A DNA stretch of 64,000 nt from Amphiura filiformis (Eukaryota > Echinodermata > Ophiuroidea > Amphilepidida > Amphiuridae). The notes under the pieces are model-generated. The model was not told the origin of the DNA. It was given only the letters and a program-made list of their open reading frames with translations, and did not search any database. Location of the stretch: assembly GCF_039555335.1 (NCBI RefSeq), contig NC_092629.1:29102775-29166774 (forward strand). The letters run 5' to 3'. The position numbers and the translations under genes were made by a program. Shown piece by piece: positions 27,956-39,521 of the stretch (positions are counted from its first letter, which is position 1; every line of letters starts with the position of its first letter).

Positions 27956-28675
27956 CAGTCACTACCCATCAAGTGTTGACAAAGACAACAGGTGTTGTTG
28001 AAACGTACACAAGTAAGTGAACATTCTGGATCAGATACAAAGAACTTTGTTAACCAACTTCCCACATACAGTGATGCAAAAATCTAATATCTTTGCAGTA
28101 ATGTTTTGAAGGAACAAGCTTTTAAATGAGACTAAATTCAATACCGTGCGGCAAAGTAGCATACCGAGTTCTACGAACTTTTTGACCGCCCCTAGTGAGT
28201 GAATAACATTGAAAATATGGTATATTTGCATTACTTTAAACCAGGTTTAAATCGACAATAATGTTTTAATCAAGATTTTGCAGCAAATGAAAATCGCTAA
28301 ATTTTTTAATTGGATTTTCTCGAAATGCGTATATTGCAAATGCGTCATTATGTGATACGACCGACGAATTCTTATCTGTGTTAAAAAACTTGAAATTAAA
28401 TAGAAATTTTTAGTGTAATTTTTCACTTTAAATGAAGACTACGCGCATGATTTAACTAACGCGCGTGGCTTTTAGACTCATGATTTAATTAAAATTTGGC
28501 TTATGCACTATGTAATTCGTCGTAGAAGTAGTGAAGAAACATGATTAATTACCATAGCAATAGTTTTACACTATTTTTTTAATGTATTGCAGTATGTGGC
28601 AATTACTAATTAGCACGTGTCTAATTCTGACCATGGAAATCTAATGTTACTGATCTAATGCATAAGAGATGGTGA

Positions 28676-28738
28676 CTATGATGATGACGATGATGATGAT
28701 GAATTGATGATGATGATGACGACGACGACGACGACGAC

Positions 28739-28796
<58 letters not shown>

Positions 28797-28800
28797 ATAA
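28676..28800. repeat. (GAT)n/(GAC)n microsatellite
   Basis: GAT triplets with an internal GAC run. A reduced version of the same array lies at 38343-38405, at the matching position of the second duplicon, which helps fix the duplication boundary. Confidence 0.93.
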
Positions 28801-29428
28801 TCATGGTAATGATCATTATCATGATAATGATAACCATTATAAAACCTCTAAGAACATTAATTGCTTGTAAGTGTAATGGAGGGCTTTTTAGGTTATTGAA
28901 TTCTTGCTCATCTTTACTCATTTACGTATATATCACTGCTTAATTTAATAATTGGTTTTGATCAAGCAAAATATGGCAGGTAAATTATTTACTTTGCTCC
29001 CCTAAAAGGGGCAATAGTCCGTTAAAATAATGTCCTCTTTAAACAACATTTTAAGTGAGTTTTTAAAAAGGGTAAATAAATAAACCATTTGGGGATGTCC
29101 TGAAAGTCTTTGCAAATATAACCCTGAATACGTCAATGCAAACATTGTTAAACTGCCAAATAAATTCAAGGCAGTGAAGAAAGTGCGCGGTGTCATTCAG
29201 AAAAATACGGGAACATTAAAAAACAAAAACAAAAAAACAAAAAAAATCACGATCGCCGCTGGTCTCAAGAATGTTCGCAATTCGTACATCGAAGTTCACT
29301 TTTCAAAGTACGAACTGCAGTCAGGATGACAAAAGCGAATGATATGGAACTGGGCTGTGAAAATTTAAAAAAATGCGAAATCGCGACAAGAATAGGGGCC
29401 CTTTTGAGCTAGAATACATCGTCGTTGG

Positions 29429-30410
29429 GCAGGAAAAACCTCATATTATGTAAATTCAAAGGTCAAATGCAGCAAAACCTCATATGTAAAAAGTGGGCCC
29501 AGTACTAAAACCTTATTATGTGTTTTAGTCACCTCAATTTCAATCAGAAATGACAGCGAATGAAGCAAATGAAGGATTTCGCCTCTGCATAACTAAAACT
29601 ACAAAAAAGGCTGCTTTTTGCGTAATAAACTGAACTGTTTTAACCAATTGAATATATGAATACAAAAGCCACCTAAGTCCATACTTTGGCCAAATTGAGT
29701 TAAGCATGGGAAATTGTTGCTATACATAGGCCTGTCATATGCATGAAAGAACAACTCAAATTCATCCTCTGTGTCTATTGGGCATGTGAAAAATAGCATG
29801 TATGAAAGAATCACCCAATTCCATGATTTGAGTCTTGTAACACATTGATTGAAATCCAGTATGTATAAAAGTCCACTTGTAACACATTCATTGCTAGAGA
29901 ATGACTTTTGAACAAAAAATGGGTTTAATAAAGGAAAGTGTGTGGTTTATATTACATGGCAGAATGCTTATCAACATTATACATACCTGTGTGCTTTATT
30001 TTGTACTATCTTACTAGTGGTAATCTCATTCTAACATTGTTGTCTTTGTATATGATTCAAAAAACCACCTAAGTCCAAAATTTAAAATGAACCCCACGAA
30101 GTCCCTGAAATGCTAATCGTCATACCTAATACAGGTTAATCCACTCATTTGCACGTAAAACTTACCATATTGACCAGGTAAATCTAACTGAAGGAATTAA
30201 AATGATACACGGGTTTTTCTCTCAAAATATTTTCGCATGGACTTAGGTGGCTTTTGTATTCATGTATTCAATTGTTCATTGATTGTGTCTATTTTAAATT
30301 TCAACACGAATTTGAATATATGAGGTTTTGTCATTGGCCCTTTTTACTACACTAGGAGGTTTGGATTTAAGAGGTCAAATGCACATATGAGGTTTTTCCC
30401 TGCCCAGCGA
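29429..30410. mobile_element. Nested inverted-repeat element
   Basis: CGTCGTTGGGCAGGAAAAAC and its inverse TTTTTCCCTGCCCAGCGACG bound the region. A second inverted pair lies inside: ATGAATACAAAAGCCACC near 29655 and GGTGGCTTTTGTATTCATG near 30248. It is present in unit A and absent at the matching place of unit B, so the insertion post-dates the duplication or was lost in B. Confidence 0.65.
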
Positions 30411-30610
30411 CGTCATATAAGACTAACACCACATCTATATCGTATGTCATAATACAACATCAATTTAAAGAAAAATGCAAATGTTCGTCATATTTCGGCA
30501 CAAAAAATAAATGACACGGACATAAACATCAACCACCTTACGGGCATGCAGCAGGCATTCTTCCAGCTAAATCGACCAATTTCAAGGGGTGCCCATTGTC
30601 TAGTATTATA

Positions 30611-31066
30611 TAGGGTCCACAACGTATAAGTCGAAATGTTTTTTTTACAAAATGCAAAAATGTAAAACGATATGTATAGCCCTATTTGTTTTACCAATGT
30701 GCACCAATTGATAGCGTCATTGCGTTCAGTCACAGTGGTTAATCGTGTAAGAAAACATGCCGTTTTAAAATTGCACCTGAGTCCATAGCATTCAGGTTTT
30801 CTTTAAGAAACACATGGATTGGCCTGGCGTACTGTATTGTTTGAGAGTAAACTCTATGGACTCAGATGCCACATTTTCACTGTTTAAAACGGTCTCTTTT
30901 TTATATAAATAACCCATTGTGACTGAACGTAGTGACGTGTGACGCTATAATTTGGCCCATATCTGTAAAATAGATAAGGCTACACATATCTTTTTTACAC
31001 ATTTGCATTTCGTCAAAATTTTTTATTTATTTATTAGTATTTAGGGGGAACTTATAAGTTGTGGAC
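30611..31066. mobile_element. TIR element, GGTCCACAACTTATAAG family
   Basis: GGTCCACAACGTATAAG at the left and CTTATAAGTTGTGGACC at the right are inverted. Internally TGACGCTATAA and the GTGACTGAACG motifs are repeated in both orientations. A related copy, split by a LINE, is at 44349-45945 in unit B. Confidence 0.75.
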
Positions 31067-31510
31067 CATGTGTGTGAATAATACATATTTAGTAAATACG
31101 CATTGATGATGGCGTAATTTGATAAGGATTATGGGGTAAATCTCATAATTCCGTGTGTTTATACCCCAGATATCGTCAATTGACGTCACATCGACGAGGA
31201 CATCGACTTATCGGGTCTAACACAAGGAATTATGGGATTGAAGAAAAAGCGTCAATTGCCTCTTGAACCTGAAATAAGTACAAAGATATTAAGCACCGTA
31301 ATTATACCACGGTAATGATACAACACCATTTTCAAGCATAAAGTTAATTCATCCGTAAATCAAGCAAACAATAATGAAGCTATTCACGAGTCAGCAATAT
31401 CTATATTAGCTGTCAGGTTTTAACTGGTTTTTCCAAACCTTTTTGTTTCAATTAGCTAATGGTTATGACTGTCACGTTGCGGGTAAGTAAACAATCGATT
31501 CTTTTATCCA

Positions 31511-31550
31511 GTAGCCAATCATGCGTACAATGCAATAAATACTGTGTGCG
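31511..31550 (+). promoter_or_regulatory. Conserved upstream block of GRL copy A
   Basis: GTAGCCAATCATGCG followed by AATGCAATAAATACT matches the block upstream of copy B (39346-39388) at a similar distance from the start codon. CCAAT-like and AT-rich motifs suggest a core promoter, but no start site can be read. Confidence 0.35.
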
Positions 31551-31706
31551 TATTAAAGTGGTCAGCTTTTTAAGCGGCAAGTAGCACTTTTCCTTGTTAT
31601 TGGATCAAGCACACATTGTCCTTGTGAGATAAAAAAGAAATATAAAAAAAAAACAAGCTCACATTTTCGTCATATTTTCGTTTTGCACCTTTCATCAATT
31701 TGCAAC

Positions 31707-32815
31707 ATGGCAAACCATCGTGTACCAAACGACTTTGTAGTAGTTGAATTGGCACAACTGTCAACTGTCACTAAAAATCACACTCCAAAAGACTTCGTAT
31801 CAATTGATATGACGCATGTGTCACCTGTCGCAAAAGGGAAGGTGGATAAAGATACACAGCTTCGTGATGTTAACTTACGCCATGAATTTCGCCACATGTT
31901 TCGCATGATGGGTCTGTTTGGATTATACTTCACACCACAAAATGGCGAAAACAGGAGAATACCGGAAACTGCAGAGGCTTTCTTTTGCGAGCACATCAAT
32001 TTTATTGTCTGTTTGTTCAATTGTTGATGACCCTGAACGCGGCGAAGTCAACTACAGGCTTATGGTATGTGGAAGACAGGTTACTAGTAATGCAGATGAC
32101 GGCTAGTGCTTGGTACGTCCTTTGTGCTACCAATGCTGCCACATTGTACTATGTCTGCAGTACAGACAAGCTACCCGAGTTCTTCAACGCATGGCAGAAA
32201 TATTATCAGTCAGCATTCAAGAGTCGAACGTTTGGCACTTGTGCTGCAAGTGTAAACCGAAGAAAAACTCTTATCCTTGTTGGGGCTATATGTTTCATTC
32301 TATCAAATTCTTTGTTTACAGCTTTTTCGAGATTTGGGCCAGTAGAATCACTTCAAAACGATACTTATTTTCTGGTGGCCCCAACAATCGAACCAGTTCT
32401 CGTGTGGGAAGTATTCGCCATGTTTTCAATGATATCTGCTTCTGCTGCGTTTGTTCTGCCTTCCGCGTTACTGCTTATTTTTTGCTCGATCATTGCATTT
32501 CAATTTTACATGTTCACGAAGAGATTTCACAACTGTATGACAAAGGAAAGCAGGTTTAAAGGATGTTTAATGTCTCTCCGTCGCCAACATCAATACCTCT
32601 CCAAGGCCGTGTTTCTTCTTGATGAAACCTTCAGCTTTTATCTTGCCGTAAATTTTGGGGCTGTGATATTTGTAGCCTGTTTTCTGATGTACCAACTTGT
32701 TGTAGCTCAAAGTTACAAAAGTACAATGACAACATTGCTGACTCTCTTCTGGTTTGGCACGGCGTCAATGACATTTGCTCTAATCGGAGTGCTTACGGCT
32801 CAAGTTCCCGAAAAG
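31707..32815 (+). CDS. GRL copy A exon 1 (TM1-TM6)
   Basis: ATG at 31707 (MANHRVPNDF); the donor GTAAGA follows 32815 after VPEK. The reading frame shifts at 31939-31942. Downstream of it HQFYCLFVQLLMTLNAAKS, TAFSRFGPVESLQNDTYF and LRRQHQYLSKAVFLLDETF are conserved with copy B. The donor and the next exon keep phase 0. Confidence 0.88.
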
Positions 32816-35800
32816 GTAAGAATAACCGTAAATTAAAAGACTTCAAGTTGTTTCTATGTTTTCTCTGTGTGTATGTGTTTGTAAACACCTAATTCTGAAA
32901 TATTGTAATCGCAACCGTGGACATACACATAACCCTCCTTGGACTGTAAGTGCGATAGGGTAATAATAATGTACACATCTTATTTACAGATGACTAACGT
33001 TTCATGACATTGTGTGCAAACTGTATGTAGGTAGATATGGGTATGTGAGGATGAGTTAGGACGTATTTTAGGTAGTGTTGAATTATTTGAGCTAGTTAGG
33101 TAAAACTGTATCAAATGTTTAATTAGGTTGGTCCAATTTTAGCCTTTTCGTACGTGTACTTTGATCAACTTAAATTAAATTTTGCTCAACAAAATTTACC
33201 GTTACATAGCTACTCAACACTGTTAGATTAAAGCCTCAAATCAATCTAATCAATAATGCGACCAGGACACTCTAAAAAAAGGGATTTAAAAATAAATACT
33301 TTCTAATCTATTAGATTAAATATCTTAACCATAAGTCAGATTATAATCCCCATATTTAATCTTAGAAATTTGGGGAGTACTATCGTATAAGAGACACAAT
33401 AGATACACGACAAAGGTTAAACATAGTGTGCTCCATTTATTACAATGAAAATAATACCAATATTTTGTATAGCACCTTGCTCATAGTAACAATATAAAAC
33501 ATTTCGTATACAGGCACATGATATCGCCAACTATATTCATGACATTGGTGTTTTTGGATTTAAAGAACACGAAGAGGTAACACAGGTAAGAAAGAAAGAA
33601 GAAAGAATCAAGAAACGAGGCACTGGAATTTCTTATTGTGATCGCCCACTATTCCTAAATTATTATGCAACAGAATTAGTTAATATATTTTGTAGGTAAA
33701 CATGTTGTCTAGCAGTACAATATTGCATCTTGAGCTTGAGCATAAATGGACCCATTGTCAAACGATTGGAGCCCTATTCGAGTTGAAAGCCAATACACCC
33801 CAATGGAAGACATGGCATGAATCTTAAATCCAGGGAGTGTGAGTGTACATCCCCCTGTGTTGGAGATTAAGGTCATGTATTTCATAGGTGTGTGGATTCC
33901 AACTGGAATAACCCATTTGTGGGTATCGCATTATTTCACTGCATATATTGGTGTAGATTATTCATCCAGTAGTTCAAAAGATTATTTTGTAAATTAAATC
34001 TAATACTGGAACTTAAATTTGCAACTAACTTTGCTACGTTGCGTCCGAAAACATCGGACTTCGTGAGGCATCTGATTGATGATGTTGTGACGTCAGACGA
34101 AGTGCGATGTTTTCGGACGCAACGTAGAGGAAAAAAAGCTATAAGAATTTTTTTGTTACGGTTACTGCTGTCTTGTGATAGACGACATGTAGGAACCAAT
34201 GAAATTCAGCACTAAGAAGCTAAGCCACAGCCACTGACTAAGGTCCGTTCAAATGCGGTGGTAGTATGAACGGACCTTTAACATGTATTTAACTTTATTG
34301 TGATATCGCAATGCAGTAGTTTGCAGTACGGTGCAGTGCGGCAACGCAGCGCAAATGCGGTGGTAGTATGAACGGACCCAAAGATTGCAAAATAATATTT
34401 CGCATTGTTTTATTAGTCTTGACTACCTATTTATTTTGGACCTCCAAATCGAATCACCATGCATAATAGCGACTGTATTCGTTTGTATTAATCAGAAGAT
34501 TTCGCTTTACGTATCCTTTAAAGTATTCCGATATTTCAATCTGCAATGTAATATAAATTATCATAGATTTTTTAATTACCTTTTCTCTCCTTCCTTATCG
34601 CAGATGAGTATGTTCATGGCGAAATTAAACGGAGCGCCGATTTCCTTGACTCTATGGGGCATCGTCCCTCTTACTAAGGAATTCCTGTTGACGGTACGTT
34701 GAGTCATTGTGGTTACTGATAAGATAAGTAACGTAACAAAAATTGAACAAAGTCATCAGGTTTGGCGATACATATATAAATTTCATCAGTATTGTCTTAT
34801 AAACAAAACAGAATATTGATTAATGACAACTTCTTTTATTTTTCTATGTTCTATCTGTTTGTCACTTCTGTCTTGTCTATCTTAAGGCCCGGTCACACTA
34901 TGACGGACGATAAGCAACGAAAGGTGACGAACGTGAAAATCACAAAATGTTGACGGCAAAGCGACGACAAAAAGAGGAAAAACAAGATTCGGTGACGAGT
35001 GGGAACGACCTTTAGCGACAACACGACGGCAAGGGACGAAAGGATGCGACAGGAAACGGAGACTACCGACCAAATCCGGACGTTGTATGGGCGATGAGTG
35101 ATGAAGTCTCGACGGAGCCCGACAACAAGCAACGAGGTCAGACGGCTGGCAGCGGATTTGCTTGCGGCAAGGAACGGCAGCTGACGGTGGATTGCGGTGA
35201 TGATGACGTGACTCAGCAGCCGACATCAATGCATGTGTGTGTGCGGGTCGTATAGTCCCCTTTGGCGTTCCCACTCTTCACAACGTTCTGATCATCCACT
35301 CAAAAATATCAATATCAATAATAATCAAAAATATTAACATCAATATCAACAATAATCAAAAATAGTAAAATCAATATCAATAATAATCCAAACTATTAAT
35401 ATCTATATCAATAATAATCAGGATTATTCACATCAATATCAATAATAATCAAAAATATTACACATATCAATAATAAACAAAAATAGTAAAATCAATATCA
35501 ATAATAATTCAAACTATTAATATCTGTTTCAATAATAATCAAAAATAGCAACATCAATATCAATAGTAATAAAAAATATTACACATATCAATAATAATAA
35601 TAAAAAAATTATATAAATATCAATAATAATCAAAAATAGTAAAAGCAATATCAATAATAATCTAAACTATTAATATCTATATCAATAATAATCAAAAATA
35701 TTAATATCGATATCAATAATAATCAAAAATATTACTCATATCAATAATATTCAAAAAATATTACACATATCAATAATAATCAAAACTATTCATATCTTTA

Positions 35801-37239
35801 TCAATAATAATCAAAAATATTACCATCTATATCAATAATAATCAAAAATATTATCATGAATATCAATTATTACAATCAAAGATATTAATATCAATATCAA
35901 TTAGGCCTATTATAATCAAAGATATTAATATCAATATCAATAATAATAAAAAATATTACACATAACAAAAATAATCAAAAAAATTAATATAAATATCAAT
36001 AGGAATCAAAATATGAAAATCAAAGATATTAATATCAATATCAATTAGGCCTATTATAATCAAAGATATTAATATCAATATCAATAATAATAAAAAATAT
36101 TACACATAACAAAAATAATCAAAACAATTAATATAAATATCAATAATAATCAGAAATATTAATATTTTTGATTATTATTGATATTATTTTCTTTTTATAT
36201 GAACTTTGAAATTGCATCGTGCCGGGTAGTCTATTGAAATCGAAGTGACGTTTGCCAACGACTACCAACGAAATTGTGACGACCTCAAAACGACTAGACA
36301 CGGCTTCGCACGGTATGGAAACGTCAAAGAAATGAGGGTTGCGGTCTCCAACGAAATTTGAATGGAATCACGACTAATTCTTTTGCCGTCACAAAATTTT
36401 CAACATGTTGAAAATTTGCCGACGAACGCGACGAATAATTGCGGCCGTCTGCGGTCGCTAACGGATTCGTCAGCGACAACTAACGGCCACGGTTGTTTGA
36501 TGTATATAGAAGTGGCTTCATTATTAAGAAAATGCAAACTATAGATGGCGCTATTTATCATAAGTCATATTTCTTAATTTGCAAGGGTTAGGCAATCAAT
36601 ACTGCCATTTAAACAGAATAGGTGAAACAAGCAACAAAGAAATTTTATAAGCATATTTCATCAAAAAATAAAAGGAATTATTTTTATTAAAAGCCTGAAA
36701 GAGTAATTTCCAGTATCTAAATAGCGCCACCTATCTTGTCATAAATAGGTACATTTTATATCCGAAAAAGCTTTAAAAATGCTGTGAAAGTGAATAATTG
36801 TGTAAATAAGGGGAAATTAAAGTTGAAAATGACTCAAATGCATCTGTATACATTAGTATGATACAGCTTTAAGCTGTTTAAGCCTAACAATTGGGTTGTA
36901 TATGATGTTTTGTTTGAAAAACTAATAAATGATCCCATCAAACAGCTGTGCGGCGGCAACACACGATGAGTGGCGGTAAATTCAAAATTGCAATTCGCAG
37001 CTTAACGTCGCTTGCCGTTCACCCCTATTCGTCACAGTGTTACCGGGCCTTTATATAGTTCTGCTCTCGTTTTTGTGTGTGTGTGTGTTTGTTTTTTGTT
37101 GGTTTTTTTCATGTTGGTTCTTTTCATCTTTTCAGTGCGTCAAGTATCATGTAATATAGAAAAACAATCTATTTTGTTTATATTTCAGGTTGTGGGTGTT
37201 TACATCACATATTTTGCTCTAGTAGCACAATCATTCTGA
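31707..37239 (+). CDS. Gustatory-receptor-like (GRL) 7TM protein, copy A, four exons, one frame break
   Basis: Exons 31707-32815, 33514-33585, 34604-34693 and 37189-37239, all joined in phase 0. The protein belongs to the insect chemoreceptor (gustatory receptor-like) superfamily of inverted 7TM ion-channel subunits. Support comes from several hydrophobic helices, the conserved TALIGVLTAQVP-like TM6 region and the TM7 signature: the last exon reads VVGVYITYFALVAQSF, the TYF-x4-Q-x-F motif. Counterparts are known in echinoderms and hemichordates, where ligands are uncertain. Relative to copy B, exon 1 has 1109 instead of 1110 bases: an AAAA run (31939-31942) stands where copy B has AAAAA. After that base the frame is open to the end. 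With the base counted the protein is 440 residues. By eye about five in six residues match copy B. Confidence 0.88.
32816..34603. other. GRL copy A introns 1 and 2: contents
   Basis: Apart from exon 2 these introns hold a partial TATTCCAGTTGAAA-family element near 33800-33925, a 100-bp foldback at about 34028-34130 (CTACGTTGCGTCCGAAAACATC and its inverse), and a short inverted pair AAGGTCCGTTC / GAACGGACCTT at 34240-34279. No other genes seen. Confidence 0.6.
33514..33585 (+). CDS. GRL copy A exon 2
   Basis: 72 nt, phase 0-0, between the acceptor GTATACAG and the donor GTAAGA. Encodes AHDIANYIHDIGVFGFKEHE then EVTQ, an intracellular linker ahead of TM7, identical in length to copy B. Confidence 0.9.
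34604..34693 (+). CDS. GRL copy A exon 3
   Basis: 90 nt, phase 0-0, between the acceptor TATCGCAG and the donor GTACGT. Encodes MSMFMAKLNGAPISLTLWGI then VPLTKEFLLT, the conserved stretch entering TM7. Copy B differs at only a few residues. Confidence 0.9.
34885..37050. mobile_element. 2.2-kb TIR element with internal satellite, TTA duplication
   Basis: AGGCCCGGTCACACTATGAC and the inverse GTCACAGTGTTACCGGGCCT bound the element. TTA lies on both sides (34882-34884 and 37051-37053), which fits PIF/Harbinger. Subterminal CGACGAACG-type short words recur in both arms (ACGACGGCAAG, GACGAACGCGACGAA). The centre is a degenerate tandem array (35290-36180). It occupies GRL copy A intron 3 and is missing from copy B. 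No transposase is visible. Confidence 0.8.
35290..36180. repeat. Degenerate ATCAATAATAATCAAAAATATTA tandem array
   Basis: Units of about 28-36 bp built from ATATCAATAATAATCA and AAAATATTA repeat some 25-30 times. A larger duplicated block includes ATTAGGCCTATTATAATCAA (about 35902 and 36044). It is extremely AT-rich and lies inside the TIR element. Confidence 0.85.
37189..37239 (+). CDS. GRL copy A exon 4 (TM7 signature and stop)
   Basis: The acceptor ATATTTCAG ends at 37188. Encodes VVGVYITYFALVAQSF and TGA at 37237-37239. A short final exon carrying the TY-x6-F motif is a common gene structure in this receptor superfamily. Confidence 0.9.
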   Translation, partial: VVGVYITYFALVAQSF

Positions 37240-37465
37240 AACACTGAAGCCGTTTATTATTGCTAAGCTCGCTTAGTTTTCTCCGTTGGACAGTTATTTT
37301 ATTTGGGTCAAAGATAATCATCTTTTTCCGCTCTGAAATTGGATGAACAAGTATCCCAACATTTCCGAAACCACCTTTACGAACAGTTAACATGTGGGTG
37401 TTTGGATTTACTAACGCTTATCGGTTACTCGGACTATATTTTGCGCAATATTTTAATACGGTACC

Positions 37466-37475
37466 TTAATAAAAT
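37466..37475 (+). terminator. Candidate polyadenylation signal, GRL copy A
   Basis: AATAAA at 37468-37473, about 230 bases after the stop. It is the first canonical hexamer downstream on this strand that I noticed. Confidence 0.35.
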
Positions 37476-37831
37476 ATTTATCAATCTTTTCATTTTTTAA
37501 AGCCTAAATAATGATACATGTAAGAAAACCTAGTTTTGACTAAGGAAAGTTGTACGGTATAGAATGGCAACGAAATAATCAAACAGGTGCAAAGCGAGGA
37601 CAGAACCGCTACGCTAACCCACACCACCACACCCTTAAAAGGAAAACCTGCTCCGATTTTAACGAGACTGTAAATAATTCAGGCTTTGCTTTAATATGAC
37701 ATGCATTTATCCTAATTCCGACGTGTCCATGGATCATACATACATTTTTGCTGCAACTTCTCATTTTGTTATTTATACGAAAATAGTATTGTGCTTTGCC
37801 ATAAACCATAAAGATAAACTAAAAACACCTA

Positions 37832-38338
37832 CAGTAAGCCAAAAAATTAAGGTACCAGTTATGTTTACCCCCTGTATATCCTAAACAAAGACAGACATGA
37901 CATAATTGGACCCAGCAGCCAATAGCTGCATCTTTTAGCTCGAATTTAAGACCTCATTCGTTGAAATTGTTCAAGAAATAAAGACACGACGATCCAAAAC
38001 CCCCAAAGAGGTGTCAATTTAAAAGTTTCAGTTTCCGCCATTGCATGCGCTATTGATTCGCGAACAAGGGAACTAACGCCGCGCTTCCATTGATTAGCAC
38101 GTTAAAACTAGCGTCATGCTTTCATTGATTAGAACACAAAAGTGCAACTTTTGATTTCGTCTCTTCAGTAGGTTTTAGGTCACCGTTTCTTTAATTCTCA
38201 ACCAAGTTCAACAAATAAGGTCTTGAATCAGAGTTAAGGGTTCAGGTATTAGCTGCTTGTTTTAATTTTGACATATTTGTCTTTAATTAGGATATACAGG
38301 GGTGAACACAACTGGTACCTTAATTTTTTGGCTTACTG
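37832..38338. mobile_element. TA-flanked TIR element (Tc1/mariner-type), CAGTAAGCC family
   Basis: CAGTAAGCCAAAAAATTAAGG and its inverse ending CCTTAATTTTTTGGCTTACTG bound the element. TA is on both sides, and inverted similarity extends about 54 bp through GGTACCAGTT. A relative lies at about 60404-60730 in the nicotinic receptor intron. It ends immediately left of duplication unit B. Confidence 0.82.
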
Positions 38339-39345
38339 TATATCATCATAGGATGAATACGATAATAATTATGATAATGGTGATGATGACGACGACGATA
38401 ATGATTTTGTTTACTTTCACAGGCCGTTGAATTCATTACTTAAGCGTGTTTATGCTCAGAAATTTATTTACTTTGCTCTAACCTGCAAGCTCATTAATCT
38501 ATTAAAATAATGACAACTTCATATTAATTACTGCTTCTTCTTTTAAGAATATAGTTCAAATAGATTTTGGACAAACGAACGGACCCGTGAAGCCAAAAGG
38601 GTTTTAAAGGTTGAACCATACACAAGATACGCTAAACCGTCCGAGTATATTATTCGGGTAATTTTATTGCACCCCTGTATCTGGCACTTTTCTTTAGGGT
38701 AAAAAGTTTTAGATGCAGTGGATTTGACGTAAATAAATTCTAAGATCTGTCAATGTATCCTGTAAATAGTTTCCAAATAAACGTTACCTATAATGGGTCC
38801 CCGAATTAAAGGTAAATAAATTGACCATTTCGGTATTTCCCGAAATCCTTTGCGAGTTTAACCCAGAATACATCATCATTGATGAACACAACGTTACAGT
38901 CCAGTAAACATGTGCGCATCAACGTAGATACAGGTAATCGAATCTCGATCTACTCCCCTAAATCTGTATCACGTGCTGAATACGGAATGAATCGCAAATA
39001 TTTAGGGCCCTAGATCGAGATGAAGGTTATTGCGACGTACTTTGCAAAGAATTCTGGGAATTGCCGTTTATAACAATTGCTTAATGAGACTAATATAAGA
39101 ACATCGATATTGAACAACGCTAATAAAAATAAAGCACATGGTGATTATATGAAATAGTCCAAGCATAAAGGTAGTTCATCCGTGAATCAACATTATTGAC
39201 GAAACAGACAAAAAGCTAAATCGTCATGAGTCAGCAAAACCTATATTATTGCTCAGTTGTTTTTTTCAAAACCGTTTGAATCAAATGGTTAATGACTGTC
39301 ACGTTCCTATTATATGGACAATTTAACATCCAGTTATTTTAACCA

Positions 39346-39388
39346 GTAGCCATTCATGTGTCAAATGCAATCAATATTATATAGGTAT
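39346..39388 (+). promoter_or_regulatory. Conserved upstream block of GRL copy B
   Basis: GTAGCCATTCATGTG then AATGCAATCAATATTATATAGG. It matches the copy A block at 31511 and ends in a TATATA-like stretch about 130 bases before the start codon. A core promoter role is inferred, not shown. Confidence 0.35.
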
Positions 39389-39521
39389 AGCCAGAATACC
39401 TAATATCGTCCATATAGCGCTATCCCGCAATATTGAATCAAATAGAGGTAATCTTGTCTGTATTCAGTGTCAGTGGAAAATCAGGAACATTATTTGTTAC
39501 CTTACACCTTTCATTTCTTGC

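Larger units (their letters stand above)
28676..37480. repeat. Tandem duplication, unit A (GRL copy A)
   Basis: Unit A matches unit B (38343-46245) in order: GAT microsatellite, TTTACTTTGCT block (28988 and 38467), GGTAAATAAATTGACCATTT-type block (29070 and 38812), CAAGCATAAAG plus ATTCATCCGT (31334 and 39162), the four GRL exons and their introns. Differences are mostly transposon insertions private to one unit. Confidence 0.85.

Noticed and set aside
34882-35274. Minus-strand 130-residue open frame as a gene
   Set aside because: It lies at the end of a TIR element, has no domain, and its composition follows the repeated CGACG words.
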